Below the pieces are notes generated by a model. The model did no database searches. It was given only the letters and a program-made list of their open reading frames with translations, and was not told the DNA's origin. Source: Diaporthe sp. PMI_573 (taxonomy: Eukaryota > Ascomycota > Sordariomycetes > Diaporthales > Diaporthaceae). Taken from it: a stretch of DNA of 64,000 bases. A program made the translations under genes and the position numbers. Within the stretch, counting starts at the first letter, position 1. Each line of letters starts with the position of its first letter. The stretch covers positions 1 through 64,000 of the forward strand of contig JAJTUP010000021.1 in NCBI GenBank assembly GCA_021399435.1, given 5' to 3'. Shown in pieces: positions 41,201-54,200 of this stretch.

Positions 41201-43250
41201 ACAACATTAATTATACTAACCGCTAAGATAATATTACTATTCCCAAATTTAACTTTAGCTATGTCTATACTCTATCTAATCTTTGTACCTGGGTTCTCTT
41301 ATATATAGGCTAATACTTGTAGCATTTTTACTGTAGAGAATTTAGTAGCCTCTATATTCTAAAGCTCCCCCTAATACTTTATACTATATAGGTTATATAG
41401 TATAAACTGACTTGCCTTAGTTACTTTTAAGGCAGTATAGATATCTTTCCCAGTTATACGGTAGTTAAATGCAAAATCTACTAGGTTTTATTAAGAAATA
41501 GCCTCGTCATCTATATCCTATAAGTCAAATAGTAAGTCTCCCACTTTATACAATAGATCCTCCCCTTTATACTCAAGTAAGTAGATAGCAAATTTCTCTT
41601 CTTCCAGGATAGGTTCTTACTTAAAGTCTTTACACGCCTAGAGATATTATTTTCATATATCTATCCTTTCTTTATCTATATGGTTTATAGACTAGCATCC
41701 CTCCTTCTTGCATATAAAGCATTTTATTACCTTGGCTATTATACAATATAGTCTAAAGAGTTATTATATAGATTAACTTTAGGTTGGTCTTGGCCTAAAA
41801 GGAGTTTATATTAAGGATTGGTAGTTATTTGGCCGAAAAGAGGTTTATAGTATAGATTAGTAGTTATATAAAGTCCTCTAGCGATCCTTAAAGTTTAAGC
41901 TATATCATCTATCTATAAAATTAATTCCAGCTTTTTTGTATAACATGAATTATTAAACAGAGTTTCTTTTTATAGCTACTTATAGTACTGTGTAAAGATC
42001 TACAAATAGGGCCTTGCATACAGGCTTCTGGTTTATTATAGCCGGTTCCAACTCTGGTACCGCGCAACATGCTCTGACTACTGTTGTGTAGAGTGCTATT
42101 TTGCCCTAATATCCTTCTTCTAGGGCTCTTTGTACAAGCTATAGCTTGTCTAAAAAGGTTTCTAAGACCTCCGGTAAGATCTTGTCTAGGTTTTCTTTCC
42201 TTACTTGCATAAATGACAAGGTTGTCTAGTCTGCCTAGTACTAGCTGTGGTTTATTATTATATTAAAGTATATGTCTATAAGGTTATATACTTTATCCTA
42301 CCTCTTGTCTGGTCTAATGTAGTATATATAGAAGTCTTCTATATAATTAGAGAGGATGTCTGGAAAGACTATATAGTATTAATCTTTAGTAATTTGCAGT
42401 TGTCTGCAATAATTAATAAAGATCCGTACCTTATTGTACAATAGATTGTAAGGCTTGCCAGTATAGTTCCTGTCTTTTCTCTACCCCTTCTAGAAGGTAG
42501 ATACTTATTGAGGATCTATTGGCCTGTTGTAGACAATTCAAGTTAGAGGTAGGTTATACGGTACATTATCTATATAGACTAAATGTGCTGTAAGCGCTGT
42601 ATTATGTTATTATAGAAAATTGCCCACCTCTTACATATATCTTGTTCCCGGGGGTATTTGTTGCGCGGCTTGTGCTTTAACGGTAGGTATTTGAAGATTT
42701 TATAATGTCTCATGCAACTATATTTGGGGCGGTAGTTTAATTGTCTGTCATACATAGGCTGGCTCTGGCGCTTATAGTGGGTAGTTTTCTGCTGCCTTCT
42801 CGGCTTTAATGAGTTATAGAATCCAACTAGTATAGGGACCCCTTGATATTAGAATTCCTCTTGCCTTAATAATATTTAGGAATACTTTCTTAAATGTATA
42901 GTCCACTTTGTTAAATTAATAGGAAGTCTACCCTTTAAAGTCGTTAACCAGAGACCCTAATATATTGGCCTTGCTTAAGTCTAGATAAATAATATCTATT
43001 ATAACCTGTATAAAGTATATATTGATCTAGGTATCGTTTGGTAGGGTATCTAGGTCAATATCTAGATCCCAGTACCTTAGATTTATTATACTTTGCTATA
43101 TTTTCAGTAGTATTATACTTCCTTTGCTTATTTCTTCATATATTGCTTGGTTTCGGTTGCTTAAGCCTACTGTTATGGCCGAAGCTAATGGTTCTGGTAT
43201 ATTAGAGGATAACATTTTGTATAATATTCTATTAGCTTATTCGCACAATG
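38215..43250 (-). pseudogene. Copia Gag-Pol, RIP-mutated
   Basis: Minus-strand order: Gag near 43215-41750 (start MLSSNIPEPLASAI; YLDLSKANILGSLVNDFKG), zinc knuckle CFICKKEGC near 41715, protease region, and integrase near 41060-40080 (GHFCTDRLYKLLKDAGYNDV and KIQKFCYFC for HHCC; IIYNPGTNFALEEFR; VYWALGKVECLYGLLRR). The reverse transcriptase is very decayed, 40000-38600. RNase H is open at 38508-38215 (LRLLYNCLVRLGIIDEKRLI, WWIDGKDNSANACTKKAPNG). Stops at former CAA, CAG and TGG are common. Not functional. Confidence 0.82.
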
Positions 43251-43566
43251 TCTTCTTTATTATGCAGTAGCATACACAGCTTCTTCCTAGTCGTATAAGG
43301 TCTTGGCTGTAGATACATTCTGTCTAGCGTTTAGTATAGCAGTCTTGATTTGTGTAATTTCGAGAAGATTTTGTCTTCTAGGGGTATTTTCTCCCTTCCT
43401 AACTGGCGGGGAGGTTAAGATAGCCTCTAGGCTCTTAGCACAAGTATACAATTCTAGCTGCTTCTATGTCCCGTCTGGCATTCTATAGCTGCAACCATGG
43501 AGTTATACCGGTACTTGTCTCTTTATTCTTGCTAATCTGTAATCACATTAAGCAATTACTGATCAG

Positions 43567-43774
43567 TGTTAAATGGCCTTTACCATATAGCGTAATATAT
43601 ATATATATGTTTCTGTGTAATTGGTTCTAAATTTGTTAATATCTGTCTAAACTATAAAACAAGCAGGGAAGTCTGCATGCAGACCTAAGAGGTCTATATG
43701 TACTCCCTTGCTGGATTAGTTATCCTTCCTAGCCAAGATGGCTATGTGCGATCAGCCTTAGTAGTATTTCAACA
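43567..43774 (-). repeat. Copia 5' LTR
   Basis: 208 bp, the more mutated of the pair. Confidence 0.88.
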
Positions 43775-43779
43775 CAAAT

Positions 43780-44403
43780 ATTTAGTATAGTAGGATATAA
43801 ATAGTAAATTCTATAATAATAATAAAAGTAATAAAAAATATTAAAAAATGTAGTTAATATAGGAAAATACTCTAAAGACTTGCCTATAAAGATTTAGTAA
43901 TAATTAAGTATAGTTTTTAAAGGATTATAGTGCTGCTAATAAAGAATACTAATATATTATAGTAGTTATAACTTTAAGTAAATAAGTTATATAGCGTTTA
44001 GATAATAACTCTATACTTTTTCTTAACTAGCGCCTCTAATAGTTATAGTTACTATAGGTAGTATAATAATTATTAGAAGGCATTTGGTAGGTAATGAAGG
44101 GTTTAATAAAGGATTCTTTTAGCCTTAAAAAGAGTATTTTTAAAGGCTTTTATTAATTTATATATTTGTTTAGTTAGATTCTTAAGGGTATAAATAGGTA
44201 GGTTATTATAAAAGGTATTTATAACATTTTTAATAGTATTTTTCTATATAATAAAATATACTAATAGGCTTCTTTTTTCTCTTTTTTATATTTAGAGGAT
44301 AAATTAGCAAGTTTTAGAGAGAAGTTAGTATTTTAAAGGCTAATTATTATTACTTAGTAGTAAGTATATTAAATGTTAGTATACTAAATAATAATAATTG
44401 TAG
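43780..44403. other. AT-rich remainder of the host gypsy element
   Basis: Presumed continuation of the gypsy relic after the copia TSD. Strongly AT-rich, many stops in every frame, no domain recognised. Confidence 0.35.
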
Positions 44404-44405
44404 TA

Positions 44406-46730
44406 ACGTGGTTTATCACCCAGCAAGCTATATTACCCAGCGAGCTATTTTCAGGCAAAATACTAACTTTAGCCAACCTTAGCACCCACCCAGGGCTAAA
44501 GAATTAATTGAAATTAGCACTAAATGGTGCTAACTGGTCCTCTTTACTCATTTTCAATTGGTTTCATTAGTTTAGAGTGGTTAGCGTGGCTACAGTACTA
44601 GTCCGAAGTAGACGACTTTTAGTGGGAAAATCGGCTTCCCCACCAAAATAAAGCATTTTAGCTATATAGGATTAACCTTAATCTATACTAGCCAGACTAA
44701 CTATTTAGGCGGTCTACCGCGGACTACTTAAAAATGTACTACTATTTACTTGGAATCTAAATAACTAGACTCTTTTATATCTTTCTCACAAGTTCTTGCA
44801 TTATACCTAGTCTTGCTATAGTTACCACATTATCGTTTAGACGGTCTGCCGTGGACCGCCTCCTTGCTATTACCAGCTATTTTACTAGCTAGCTGCTTCC
44901 CCTTTTGTTTTTCTTTAATTATTACCTAGGAATCCTTAATACTAAGTACTTCTCTAAGCTAGACTCGACTTCTTTTAGCCCTCCGGCACTTAGTAAGCCT
45001 AATATTAGCCTTCTCAAGGATATAGACCCGATTATTTAAAAGAGTAATCTAGTGCGCCATTGTTTATATGCCCTTTGTAAACTTTTTAACTACCTGGATA
45101 ATTAATATAGGGGAGCTGCCTTAATGATTAGAGATCTTACCCTTAATAAAACCTAATTACTAGATAGTTTAGTAGGTATTTAAGGGTGTTTATAATTCCC
45201 ATTTTGATAGTAATATGGGGAGTAATTATACCAGAGTTTATAGGTAGATATCTAGCTTAGAAATAATAGAATCTAGGTCCTATAGAGAAATACTAGCTTC
45301 TCTAAACCTAGCTTTTATATTTTCTTCTATAAAGACCTTATTATAGGCTATCTTAAATGTAATAAAGAACTTAGACTTGGTGATGTGGTTGATTAAGGCC
45401 TGGATAAAGAGGTTGATTTTATTGCTATATGTATGCTTTAATGGCGAGAATAATGTAACATCTAATAGCTGGAGAAGATGAGATAAATGTAGTGGCATGC
45501 TAATAGAGATAATGTTGTGCTCTTTGCAGTACTGCTTAAACTCTACTAATATATGGCTTTTATGTCTATTTAGGACAAGCATCTAGTACTTACCCTTAGT
45601 CTACTTAATTATATGCTTGTTAAAGTATCGAATTTATTCTAGACCAGTCTTGTTATCTATCCACCTATTAGGAGTAGGCTTAATGATCTAGCTTAGTAGA
45701 AAGCTAGATTCTGTGGTCTAGTTAGCAAGGTAGTAGGCACCTTGGATAATTATAAACAGCAGGATATACCAGCCCTTTGCATTAATGTACTTAATAGCTA
45801 TTACCTATTCCTGGTTTCCAGGTTAAACAGATTTAGCCTTTCCCTATCTATTAGTATATATAATAACCATTGCTATAGTTATTACGCCCATTATAAAGCC
45901 TGTCTCGTTAAAGTTATACAGGTTGTTATCTATAATCCTATATTTGGCTATTATGTTATAGAGTAGCCAGAACTAGTTTCTAATAACCTCTAGATCTTTA
46001 TAGAGGGCCCTCTGGTAGTTATAAGGCCGAGAGAATCTTATTTTTAAGCTTGGTTATATATCTATAAAGCATTATGCCTAGTTTTTACCAACCAGCTTAC
46101 CATTACGCAATACTAGCAGGAGGTTAGCCATATTTTTTATACTAGAAAGTCGTATTGGAAATCCTTATATATCTTACTTAATAATATATTAGACAAGTAT
46201 TTGCTTTTCAACTAGGTCAAGTTTATAGTTGTTGACGCGTAATTTTTTGCGATATGGTTGGTTGTTTATTCTATACTTGAGAGTAGAATAGGGGATAGTA
46301 AATATTTGTGCAGCCTGACGCGTACTTAAGGGTTTCTTTTAATTTTTTTTAGAATTCTCAATTGCCTGAAGCGCTAGATTGATTTTGTCTTCTTTTGAGT
46401 AGATTAGTATTGTAAATGTTGATTTCTAGCATATTGAATATTTAAGTAGGTAGAGTAATGCGTGACTAATGCGAAAAATGGGGACGCGATTTACACTAAA
46501 AACAAGCCCGCCAACTAAAACTTTAAAGTTTTAGACTAGCACTGTAATACTACTATAACTCTAAACTAATGAAACCAATTGAAAATGAGTAAAGGGGACC
46601 AGTTGGTACTATTTGGTGCTAATTTTAATTGATTCTTTGGCTCTAGGTGGGTGCTAGGGTTGGCTAAAGTTGGTGTTTTACCTAAAAATGGCTTGCTGGG
46701 TAATATGGCTTGCTGGGTGGTAAACTACGT
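44406..46730 (-). mobile_element. Fot/pogo-type transposon with long TIRs, 2,325 bp
   Basis: Terminal inverted repeats of about 165 bp: ACGTGGTTTATCACCCAGCA at 44406, reverse complement ACGTAGTTTACCACCCAGCA ending 46730. TA at 44404-44405 and 46731-46732. TIRs differ by transitions. Subterminal ACCCAGCAAGC is repeated twice. Contains a pogo transposase relic on the minus strand. Confidence 0.88.
44900..46430 (-). pseudogene. Pogo transposase relic
   Basis: Minus strand starts near 46420 with SKEDKINLALQAIENSKKN and STRQAAQIFTIPYSTLKYRI (Psq helix-turn-helix). An open block at 45582-45280 has MLVLNRHKSHILVEFKQYCK, where the second catalytic Asp of LDGHxSH is Asn (G to A change), then PLHLSHLLQLLDVTLFSPLK. 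Stops elsewhere. Boundaries approximate. Confidence 0.8.
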
Positions 46731-46732
46731 TA

Positions 46733-47740
46733 TAGATATTGCCTATTAAAATAGCTTAAAAGTATATAGTAACGGTAATAGTAATCTGCCTCTTCCTACC
46801 TTACTATTAGGGATTGTTACGGTAATTACTAATTAGTGTTAATTGGGTATAGTAATAAGTAATTACTTAAAGGGGTAAATAAAAGGCTTGTAAATAGCTT
46901 TATTTGGTGGTAGTATTATGTATTGCTTTTGGCTACCCTTGGTAGGTACCAAAGCCCCTACCTAAGTGTTGGCAAAAAGCGCTAACTAATCTAGCTAACT
47001 AATTTATTATATATAGATCCTTTGGTCAATTAGGGTAGCCGCCGGGATAACTTAGTAGGCAATTAATTAACTAGGGTCTACTAGCTGGCGTTAGTCTGCT
47101 ATAGACCAACCGTTATCTTATCGCTGCCCTATAGCGGGGTTAGCGCTAGCTTAATCTATAGACCTTGTACCCCTAAATTCTATGCCACTAAATCTATAGG
47201 AAGAGTAATAAGTAAGAAATAAGGATTATTATAAGTAATTAAATATCTTTAAACTAGTTTATTAAGACCTTTATTTATACCTTTTATATTAAATTACCAA
47301 TAGTAATATTTCCTTATTTAATACTATATTATATAGCTTAGGGTGTACTCTAAGTAGTGGGAGAGGCTTGTAAACCTTTATTATTATAGTTATTTAGCTC
47401 TAGATATCTTGAAAGAAAGAGCTAGCTGCTGTAGATAATTAGTTAGACTTTAATAGCTCTAGTAGAAGGAGATAATAAGCTCTTTGTCAAAGCTAGTAAG
47501 GCTATCAAGAAGTAATAAGTAGCCTACTATATATTACCTATCTCTTCTATTTATTCTATTATTTAAAGCGGGAAATAAAGAATAGAAAATTAAAGATTAG
47601 TTTTTATGTTTACAGCTAATCGGAATGCTCTCATAGGCTTTAACAGGGCGAGGGCAAAATAGGCTGTACAGAAATTACACGCCATGGGAATTAATACAGT
47701 GTCGGTATACAATAAGCCAGCACATTATATTATAAGGTGC
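46733..47740. other. AT-rich intergenic block
   Basis: No gene. 46833 TGTTACGGTAATTACTAATT could be an LTR start, but no partner is found. The base composition returns to GC-rich at about 47,740 where the IleRS remnant begins. Confidence 0.35.
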
Positions 47741-47949
47741 ATACTTGAGAAACCCCCCATTGGGACTGAATATTTCTTTTAGACGAGTTCATTTGTGTGG
47801 CGCCAAGATACCCTCTTTCATGAGGACAGCAGGTCTCGCTATCTCGCTCGCAGAAAGAGGATATATGGTGCACAGCTGCTCGTACTCCCAGCACGGCTGC
47901 AAATTTTTGACTGAGACATCGGGACGCAAGGCCACCCGGTGAATACAGA

Positions 47950-50715
47950 GTATACGGCTACCAAACCGACCGGAGCGGATGCCATTCCCCTTCACAATCA
48001 GCCTGATGCTCTCGAGATAGCCACTGTTTGAGCTGTCGGGGGGTATGAGCAACAATCTCTTCCACCAGCATTGGCGTGATAGGTCCGATCATACCAGCAA
48101 TCTGATCGAGTATGATCAATAGCACATGCTGCGCGGCCGCTCGCTCCGTTGGGATGCCAGCATATAGCCGGTCCTTGGCCGTCTCGAAATAGAAAGCAGA
48201 CAAATCGTGATTGATGAAGTTATTGATAGCAGCGATAGCGCGAGCGTGATTGAATTTACTGTAGTCGGCGTGGACAGTATGAGCCGTGAGTTGGAGGCAG
48301 TGCAAGATCAGCGTGTCGGCGAACCGGCTACCTGTATTGACATCGCGTCGTCTAATTCCGAGAGACGGCTCCAACAGGTTCAGTACACCGAGAATCCACT
48401 TGAATGTCATCCGAAGTCTTCGTATATTACGATGCGTAGATTTGATGACCTCTTCGCTAATTGAAACGTCTTTGGTGTAGTCACATGAAGCAACCCATAG
48501 GCGAAGCGTGTCCGCACCAGATGGGTTATTGCCCCTTGATTTTGTGTCTCCGTCTAGCAGAAAGGCTGTGTCTCTATTACCGATGTGCTTGGGTCTGGCA
48601 GATCTCTGGAACCGCCGGTATTTGGCAAGCTTCCCGGAGATGATCTTAGAGGGCATAATCACGTTGCCGAGGGATTTGCTCATCTTATGGCCGTTGTGGT
48701 CGAGCGCGAACCCGTGGGTTACGAGAGTTCTGTAAGGCGCCGTAATTGATGTGTTTGCTGCCACACCGAGCACCACTCTGCTGTGCTACATAAATGAGAA
48801 GCGACGACTGAAACCAGCCTCGATGCTGGTCAGAGCCCTCCAGATAGACATCGGCGACATGGCCGCCGCCGCCTGTCCCGGCTAAAAGTGTCCAGCTGGT
48901 GCCGCTGTTAAATCAGACATCCATAGTATCGTTTTCACGCCGGTAAGCATGATCTTCAAGTCCAGGAGCCAGCCATGCCGGGTCGTCTTCGCGATCAGCC
49001 CACCAAGCCTCCGCGCATCTCTCCTCTATTACTTTGATAACATGGGCGACAGATCGGCTTGTCATCACGGCATCATCCCACTTTTCGGACTCATTTCTTC
49101 GATACATCACTGAGATAGGGATTCCCCAGGCTCGCTGGCGGGAAATGCACCACTCCGTTTGTCGTAGGACCGAATTTCGAAGTCGCGCTTCGGAAGACTC
49201 TGGGTGGAAATGCACAGTCTGCAGCGCTTCAGAAATATCGGCGCGGATGGTCTCTAGGTCGACAAACCACTGCTCGGTCGCACGCACTATGACTGGTTGC
49301 TTGTTTCTCCAGTCAATTGGATGCTTGTGACGATATTCGTGTGTGGCGAGCACCAGGCTTCCGTGGTCGCTGCTAATCCACGCGGGTGGAGTTCTCAAGA
49401 ATTCGAGGACGGCCCGTTCGCCGTCAGATAGCACGTCCAATCCAGCGACCAGCTTTGGGGAGTGAGGGCAGGCATCATCGTGTATCGAGACTCATCATCG
49501 ATGGGGGATGAGAGAAAAATCCCGAGGCTGCAGCAGACCCTGTAGTCATCCATTCCGTGGCCTGGCGCAACGTGTACTAGGCCAGTGCCTATTGAGCTGA
49601 ATACAAAATTGGCATGGATGAAGGGCTGTGGGCTGCTATCGATGCCTCGGAAGACATTGATGTACTCTGCGGAGCATAAGCTTGATCCCGGGATAGACTC
49701 AACGACTGTACCCCATGCCAGGGGACGTGATAGAATCTCCTGCAGCTTCCCAAACAGAGGCCTTGCCACGAGACAAAGTCGCTTGCCGAAGGACCCAGGC
49801 TCCTCTATGAGAGAATACTGCAGATTCTGGTCAACAGCAATTGCTTTGTTCGCGGGAAGCGTCCAGGGAGTTGTTGTCCACACAATTGCACTGATTGGCT
49901 TGCCGAAGTGGGAGAGGGCCTCAGGAACCTTGGTCAACGGAAACTTGACAAAAGCCGTCGTCGAAATGTATTGTTCGTCATACTCGAGCTCCGCCTCGGC
50001 CAGGGCCGTGCCGGATGATGGTGACGAGTAGATAGGCCTGTACCGTCGATACACCAAGCCTACCCAAGCCTACCCAAGCGTTAGTTGTGGAAAGCTGCTG
50101 CTGCCGTCTCAAGAGGTCGACCTATGGACTCGTACATGGTTACGGAAAAGAAAAATGCACTCACCTTTATTCAACAGTTCCTTGAACAATCTCAGCTGCC
50201 TCGGTACGAAATTCTTGTCCATTGACTTGTATGCCATGTCCCAATCGCCCATGATTGCCCACTGCCGAAAGTCGTGCATTTGTTCTCAAACCACTTGTTC
50301 GGCTAGTACCCTTGCTTGCCTCCTCGTCTCCACTGGCCCAAAGCTTAATTGGGACCTAGTGCTCCACAGCTGCTGGAGGGCTTTAAGCTCGATCGGCAGC
50401 CCATGGCAGTCCCACCCCAGAATGTAACAGACTCTTTTCCCCTGTCCAAGCTGAAAGCGACAGATGATGTCCTTTGTTATCTTATTGAGTGCTTGACCAG
50501 CGTGCAGTCTGCCATTGGCATACGGTGGTCCGTCGTGAAGGGTAAAGTCTGGTGGAATTGCTCGCGACGGTCGCGATCTCTGCCAAGCATAGAAGCTCGT
50601 TCGTGCAGCGCTCGAGGTACTCGGCGGCGTCGGCACGCAGAGGTCGTGCAGGCAGGGTGCTTCGAGGGAGGTGGAGCGTGGAGATGACTCGGCACTGTGG
50701 CGACGGCCTAAACAT
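47950..50715 (-). pseudogene. ISM1: Mitochondrial-type isoleucyl-tRNA synthetase, degenerate
   Basis: Class I aminoacyl-tRNA synthetase charging mitochondrial tRNA-Ile. Start [20 protein letters not shown] at 50715. Then [20 protein letters not shown] (HIGH site reads HAGQ) and [15 protein letters not shown]. An intron of about 105 bp (50060-50164) joins LLNKG to LVYRRYRPIYSS. The editing-domain lead-in is [40 protein letters not shown] and [20 protein letters not shown] (KMSKS intact) follow, with an anticodon-binding end. Damage: frameshift near 50592 (TNEL to YAWQ), TGA at 50286-50288 (former CGA), frameshift near 49450, TGA at 48913-48915 (DVWF became DV*F), frameshift near 48785, TAG at 47958, and beyond that only remnants to about 47,740. 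Clearly dead. It sits 577 bp downstream of the cytosolic-type gene, same strand. Confidence 0.9.
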
Positions 50716-51292
50716 TTCTTTTGTGGGCCAGCACAGGTAGAGGACTGAACAGACAGACAGGCGCAGTTACCAGGATGGAGCACCAGGATGGAGCGGTAGG
50801 GCTGGAGGCGACCTTCTGCAAAATCGCTGCTACTTTGCGATGCTCTTTTGACGCAATGGTTTTTTGCTGGAAAGACTTTGGAAGAGAATGAACCAATCAC
50901 TGGCCAAAGGAGGTTTTCGCATCCTGTAAGCTGTACTGCAAGATTACATAAGCTGCAGGCGGCCGGGTTTCTCATTTTAATATACTCCGCGCTGCGCTTT
51001 CATGGAATCTTCCCGTTGCCGTTATTGTTTCAAAGAACGGAAGTGGTTCACGACGAGTAGTAAGTGTGGTATGAGCCTGGGGCTGATTGTTTGTGAGGAC
51101 AAGTCTGGCCAGTCTATTCTAACGGTTAAAGCACATTGCTTCACTTGCATTTCCCTAGCCAATTGGGTCTCAACATATATGTCAGCATTAGGTATCATTG
51201 AATTGTAATGACTAGTGCATCGAGAGTACGTAGGCCTACAGCAATCCGTGCTATTCTACCAACAGTAACGGCTAGTAGCTCGCCTGGGAGCT
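50716..51292. other. Spacer between the two IleRS genes
   Basis: No gene recognised. It holds the 3' flank of the cytosolic-type gene and the promoter side of the mitochondrial-type gene. Confidence 0.5.
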
Positions 51293-54200
51293 CTAAAGTG
51301 TGGAAATTCTTAGCGAGAACAAGGAGTTCTGGATCTCCTGCACCTCCTCAATGATCGTTTTGCCTGCGCTCTTGCACTCTGCACTGCCAGCATCCTGCGT
51401 AGCTTTCCAAACAGAGACCCCGGTATATGCTTCCAAGCGATGCCTCAGCACCTTCTGCATGTTGCCTGCTTGGGACGAGAAGGCATTCTCGAGGCCAATG
51501 CCATCGGGATCGCTAAGGACCGCATACTCGACTCGCACGTCGTCAGTAGGATGCAAGCCAGCCTTCTTCCTCAGCTTCTGGACCCGGTTGACAATCTCGC
51601 GGCCGAGACGTTGGTCCACAAGGTCCGGGTAGATCGTCTTGTCGAGAATGGTGAGAGTGTCCCCGTCAATGCCGATTTCGATGTTTTCAGGTCCCGGCAG
51701 GTCCGTGGCAACGCCCCGTTTGATCACGACATCCTCGGCGGAAACTACGGTTCCGCCGATGGCAATTGACTTGGTATCAATCAATCGCTTGACGTCTGCA
51801 CTTGACAGGGCTGTCAGGGCATTAGCCACTTTCTTGGCGTCCTTGCGGAATTTCTTTCCAATTGTGGCCCAGTTCGCTGTGCAGCTGTACTGAACGCCAT
51901 AGCGAGATTCGTCCGAACTGAGAGTTAGCGTGATGATCGATAGCTCATCTTTGATGTAGTCACCAAGTGAGCTAAGATCATCAAGGTACTCTAAGTCAGG
52001 ATGGAGAACCGTAAGGGTCATGAGGGGTTGCTTGAGGCTAATGGCGGGCTCCTTTTCACGGGACATCCGGCAAAGCTCGATAACCGTCCTCATGCGAGTG
52101 AAACGACGCTCGACCGCCTTATCAAAGAGCTCCGGACGGGGTTCCGGGAGGCGCAGAAAATGGACAGAGCGAATGTCGCCAACCAACAGGTCACGCGGCA
52201 TGAACTCTTGGAGGTGAAGCCATAACTTGTCGGCCAGAAATGGTATGAAGGGAGCAAAGCTACAAGCCACAGTATAGAGCACGTCGTACAACGTGTTCAA
52301 TGCAATAACTGTCTCTTCAACTCCGCGATCTCCCTTCAGCCGCTGGCGGTTGAGGCGTATGTACCAGTTCGTGATGTTGTCAATGAGTTCAAGGAGTCTT
52401 GGGACCACGTTGTAAAGGCGGTAGCCTGGAAGACGATTAGCATGTTAATTACATCCAAACACCGCCTCAATAAAGAATCGCAAGGAAAATAACGAACCTG
52501 CCATCTCGTCGGCCAGATCCTTCAAGAAGGATTGACAGATAGCCAAGATCCACCGATCTACGATGTTTCTGGACGATGCAACCTTTGCCGGGGAAAACTT
52601 GAACTCGATGCCGTTCAGTTTCTGCAACAGTTGGACCTGGGCTGCAAAGAACATGTAGCTATTCCAAAGCGGTAGAAGAGTCCTCTGAACCATCTCTTTG
52701 ACACCGGTCTCCTTGAAACTGAAATTCTCCCCTCGAACCACAGGGGAGTTAATGAGATAGAGGCGGATCGCGTCGCACCCATAGCGTGCTATGACAACGC
52801 TGGGATCTGGGTAGTTCTTTAGACGCTTTGACATCTTCTTTCCATCTTCAGCCAGAACCATTCCGTTCACAACACAGTTCTTAAACGGGCAGGTGCCAAA
52901 CAGATGAACCCCCAAGACCAGAAGCGTGTAGAACCAGCCTCTCGTTTGATCGAGACCTTCTCCGATGAAGTCAGCTGGGAAACGTCTATCGAAGGCGTCC
53001 TTGTTCTCGAAGGGGTAATGTTGAGAAGCATAAGGCATGCTTCCTGACTCAAACCAGCAATCGAATACCTCCTCAACGCGGTGAAGAACGCCTTTGCCCT
53101 GCCTGCTGGGTATGGTGATATGGTCGATGTTGTGCCTGTGTAGATCCTTGATCTCGCCTTGGTAGCCACTCAATTCCTTCAACTCTTTGACGCTGCCGAT
53201 GGAAACCACCTCTTCATAGTCATCGCTCACCCAGAGAGGCACGGGAGTACCCCAGTAGCGATTTCGGGACACGGCCCAGTCTCGAGCGCCACCGATCCAG
53301 TTTGCAAATCGTCGTTCCTTGACAAATGGAGGCACCCAATGAGTCTTGTCGAGCTCTTCCAACATCTGGGAGGTGACAGGGGGAACCTTGATGAACCAGG
53401 ACGAGATGGCGCGGTAGATGAGCGGAATGTCTGATCTGGGACACATGGGATAGCTGTGAGTGATCTGCGACTTCACAACTAATCTCCCTTGGTCTCGGAG
53501 ATACTTGATGATGTGCTTGTCAGCGTCTTTGATGTATTGGCCGGCGAAGTCTGAAACCTCTGATGTAAAGCATCCATTCTCGTCGACAGGATTAGGAGGC
53601 AGCCGTTCCGTCGAGATGATACCATTCTTCATGGCGGCGGCGAAGTCCTCCTCGCCAAAGGCTGGCGCTTGGTGGACTAGCCCTACGCCGCTCGTTGCTG
53701 TAACATAGCTGTCATTGTAGACACGGAAGCCGTTCTGCTTGAACTGATCGTAGAAGTAGGGAAAGAGGGGCTTGTATCTCCATCCTAGGAGCTCCGATCG
53801 CTTGTAACGGGCAACAACCTTGTACTGTTCCTTTTCCGGGTTCTTGTACAGGTTTCGGACCAATGACTCCAGCAGAATATAATTCATGCCCGCTTTCTCG
53901 TCAGATATCTTGACATACTCCAAATCGGGGTTCGCCATTAAATTCGTATGCGCCGGGAGGGTCCACGGAGTGGTTGTCCATGCAAGCAGGCAGGTTTTTG
54001 GATCATCGAGAAGGGGGAAGGTAACCACAACAGCCGGGTCTTGCACCATTTTGTAGTTTTCCTGGAAAACTTTGTGAGCAAAATGTGGCGCGTGGAAGCT
54101 TTAGGCCAAGTAGAAATTACCTGAGCCTTGTTGTTGCTGAGGGGTGTGGTGAGGACGGTCGAGTACGGCATCACCTTGTAGCCCCGGTACACGGCGCCTT

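Larger units (their letters stand above)
36136..43774 (-). mobile_element. Ty1/copia element, 7.64 kb, in the gypsy relic
   Basis: 208-bp LTRs at 36136-36343 and 43567-43774, TGTTGAATGG...CCAACA, flanked by CAAAT at 36131-36135 and 43775-43779. Coding strand is minus: 5' LTR at the right. The LTRs differ at more than 25 positions, all transitions. Unusual: a 1.87-kb non-pol module sits between RNase H and the 3' LTR. Confidence 0.9.

Noticed and set aside
43303..43488. Small plus-strand frame in the copia element
   Set aside because: Antisense shadow of the leader/Gag region of the minus-strand element.
50286..50975. 229-codon frame as a complete gene start for the mitochondrial IleRS
   Set aside because: Its first 110 codons are not IleRS-like; the true N-terminus ([10 protein letters not shown]) is in another frame and joins through a frameshift near 50592.
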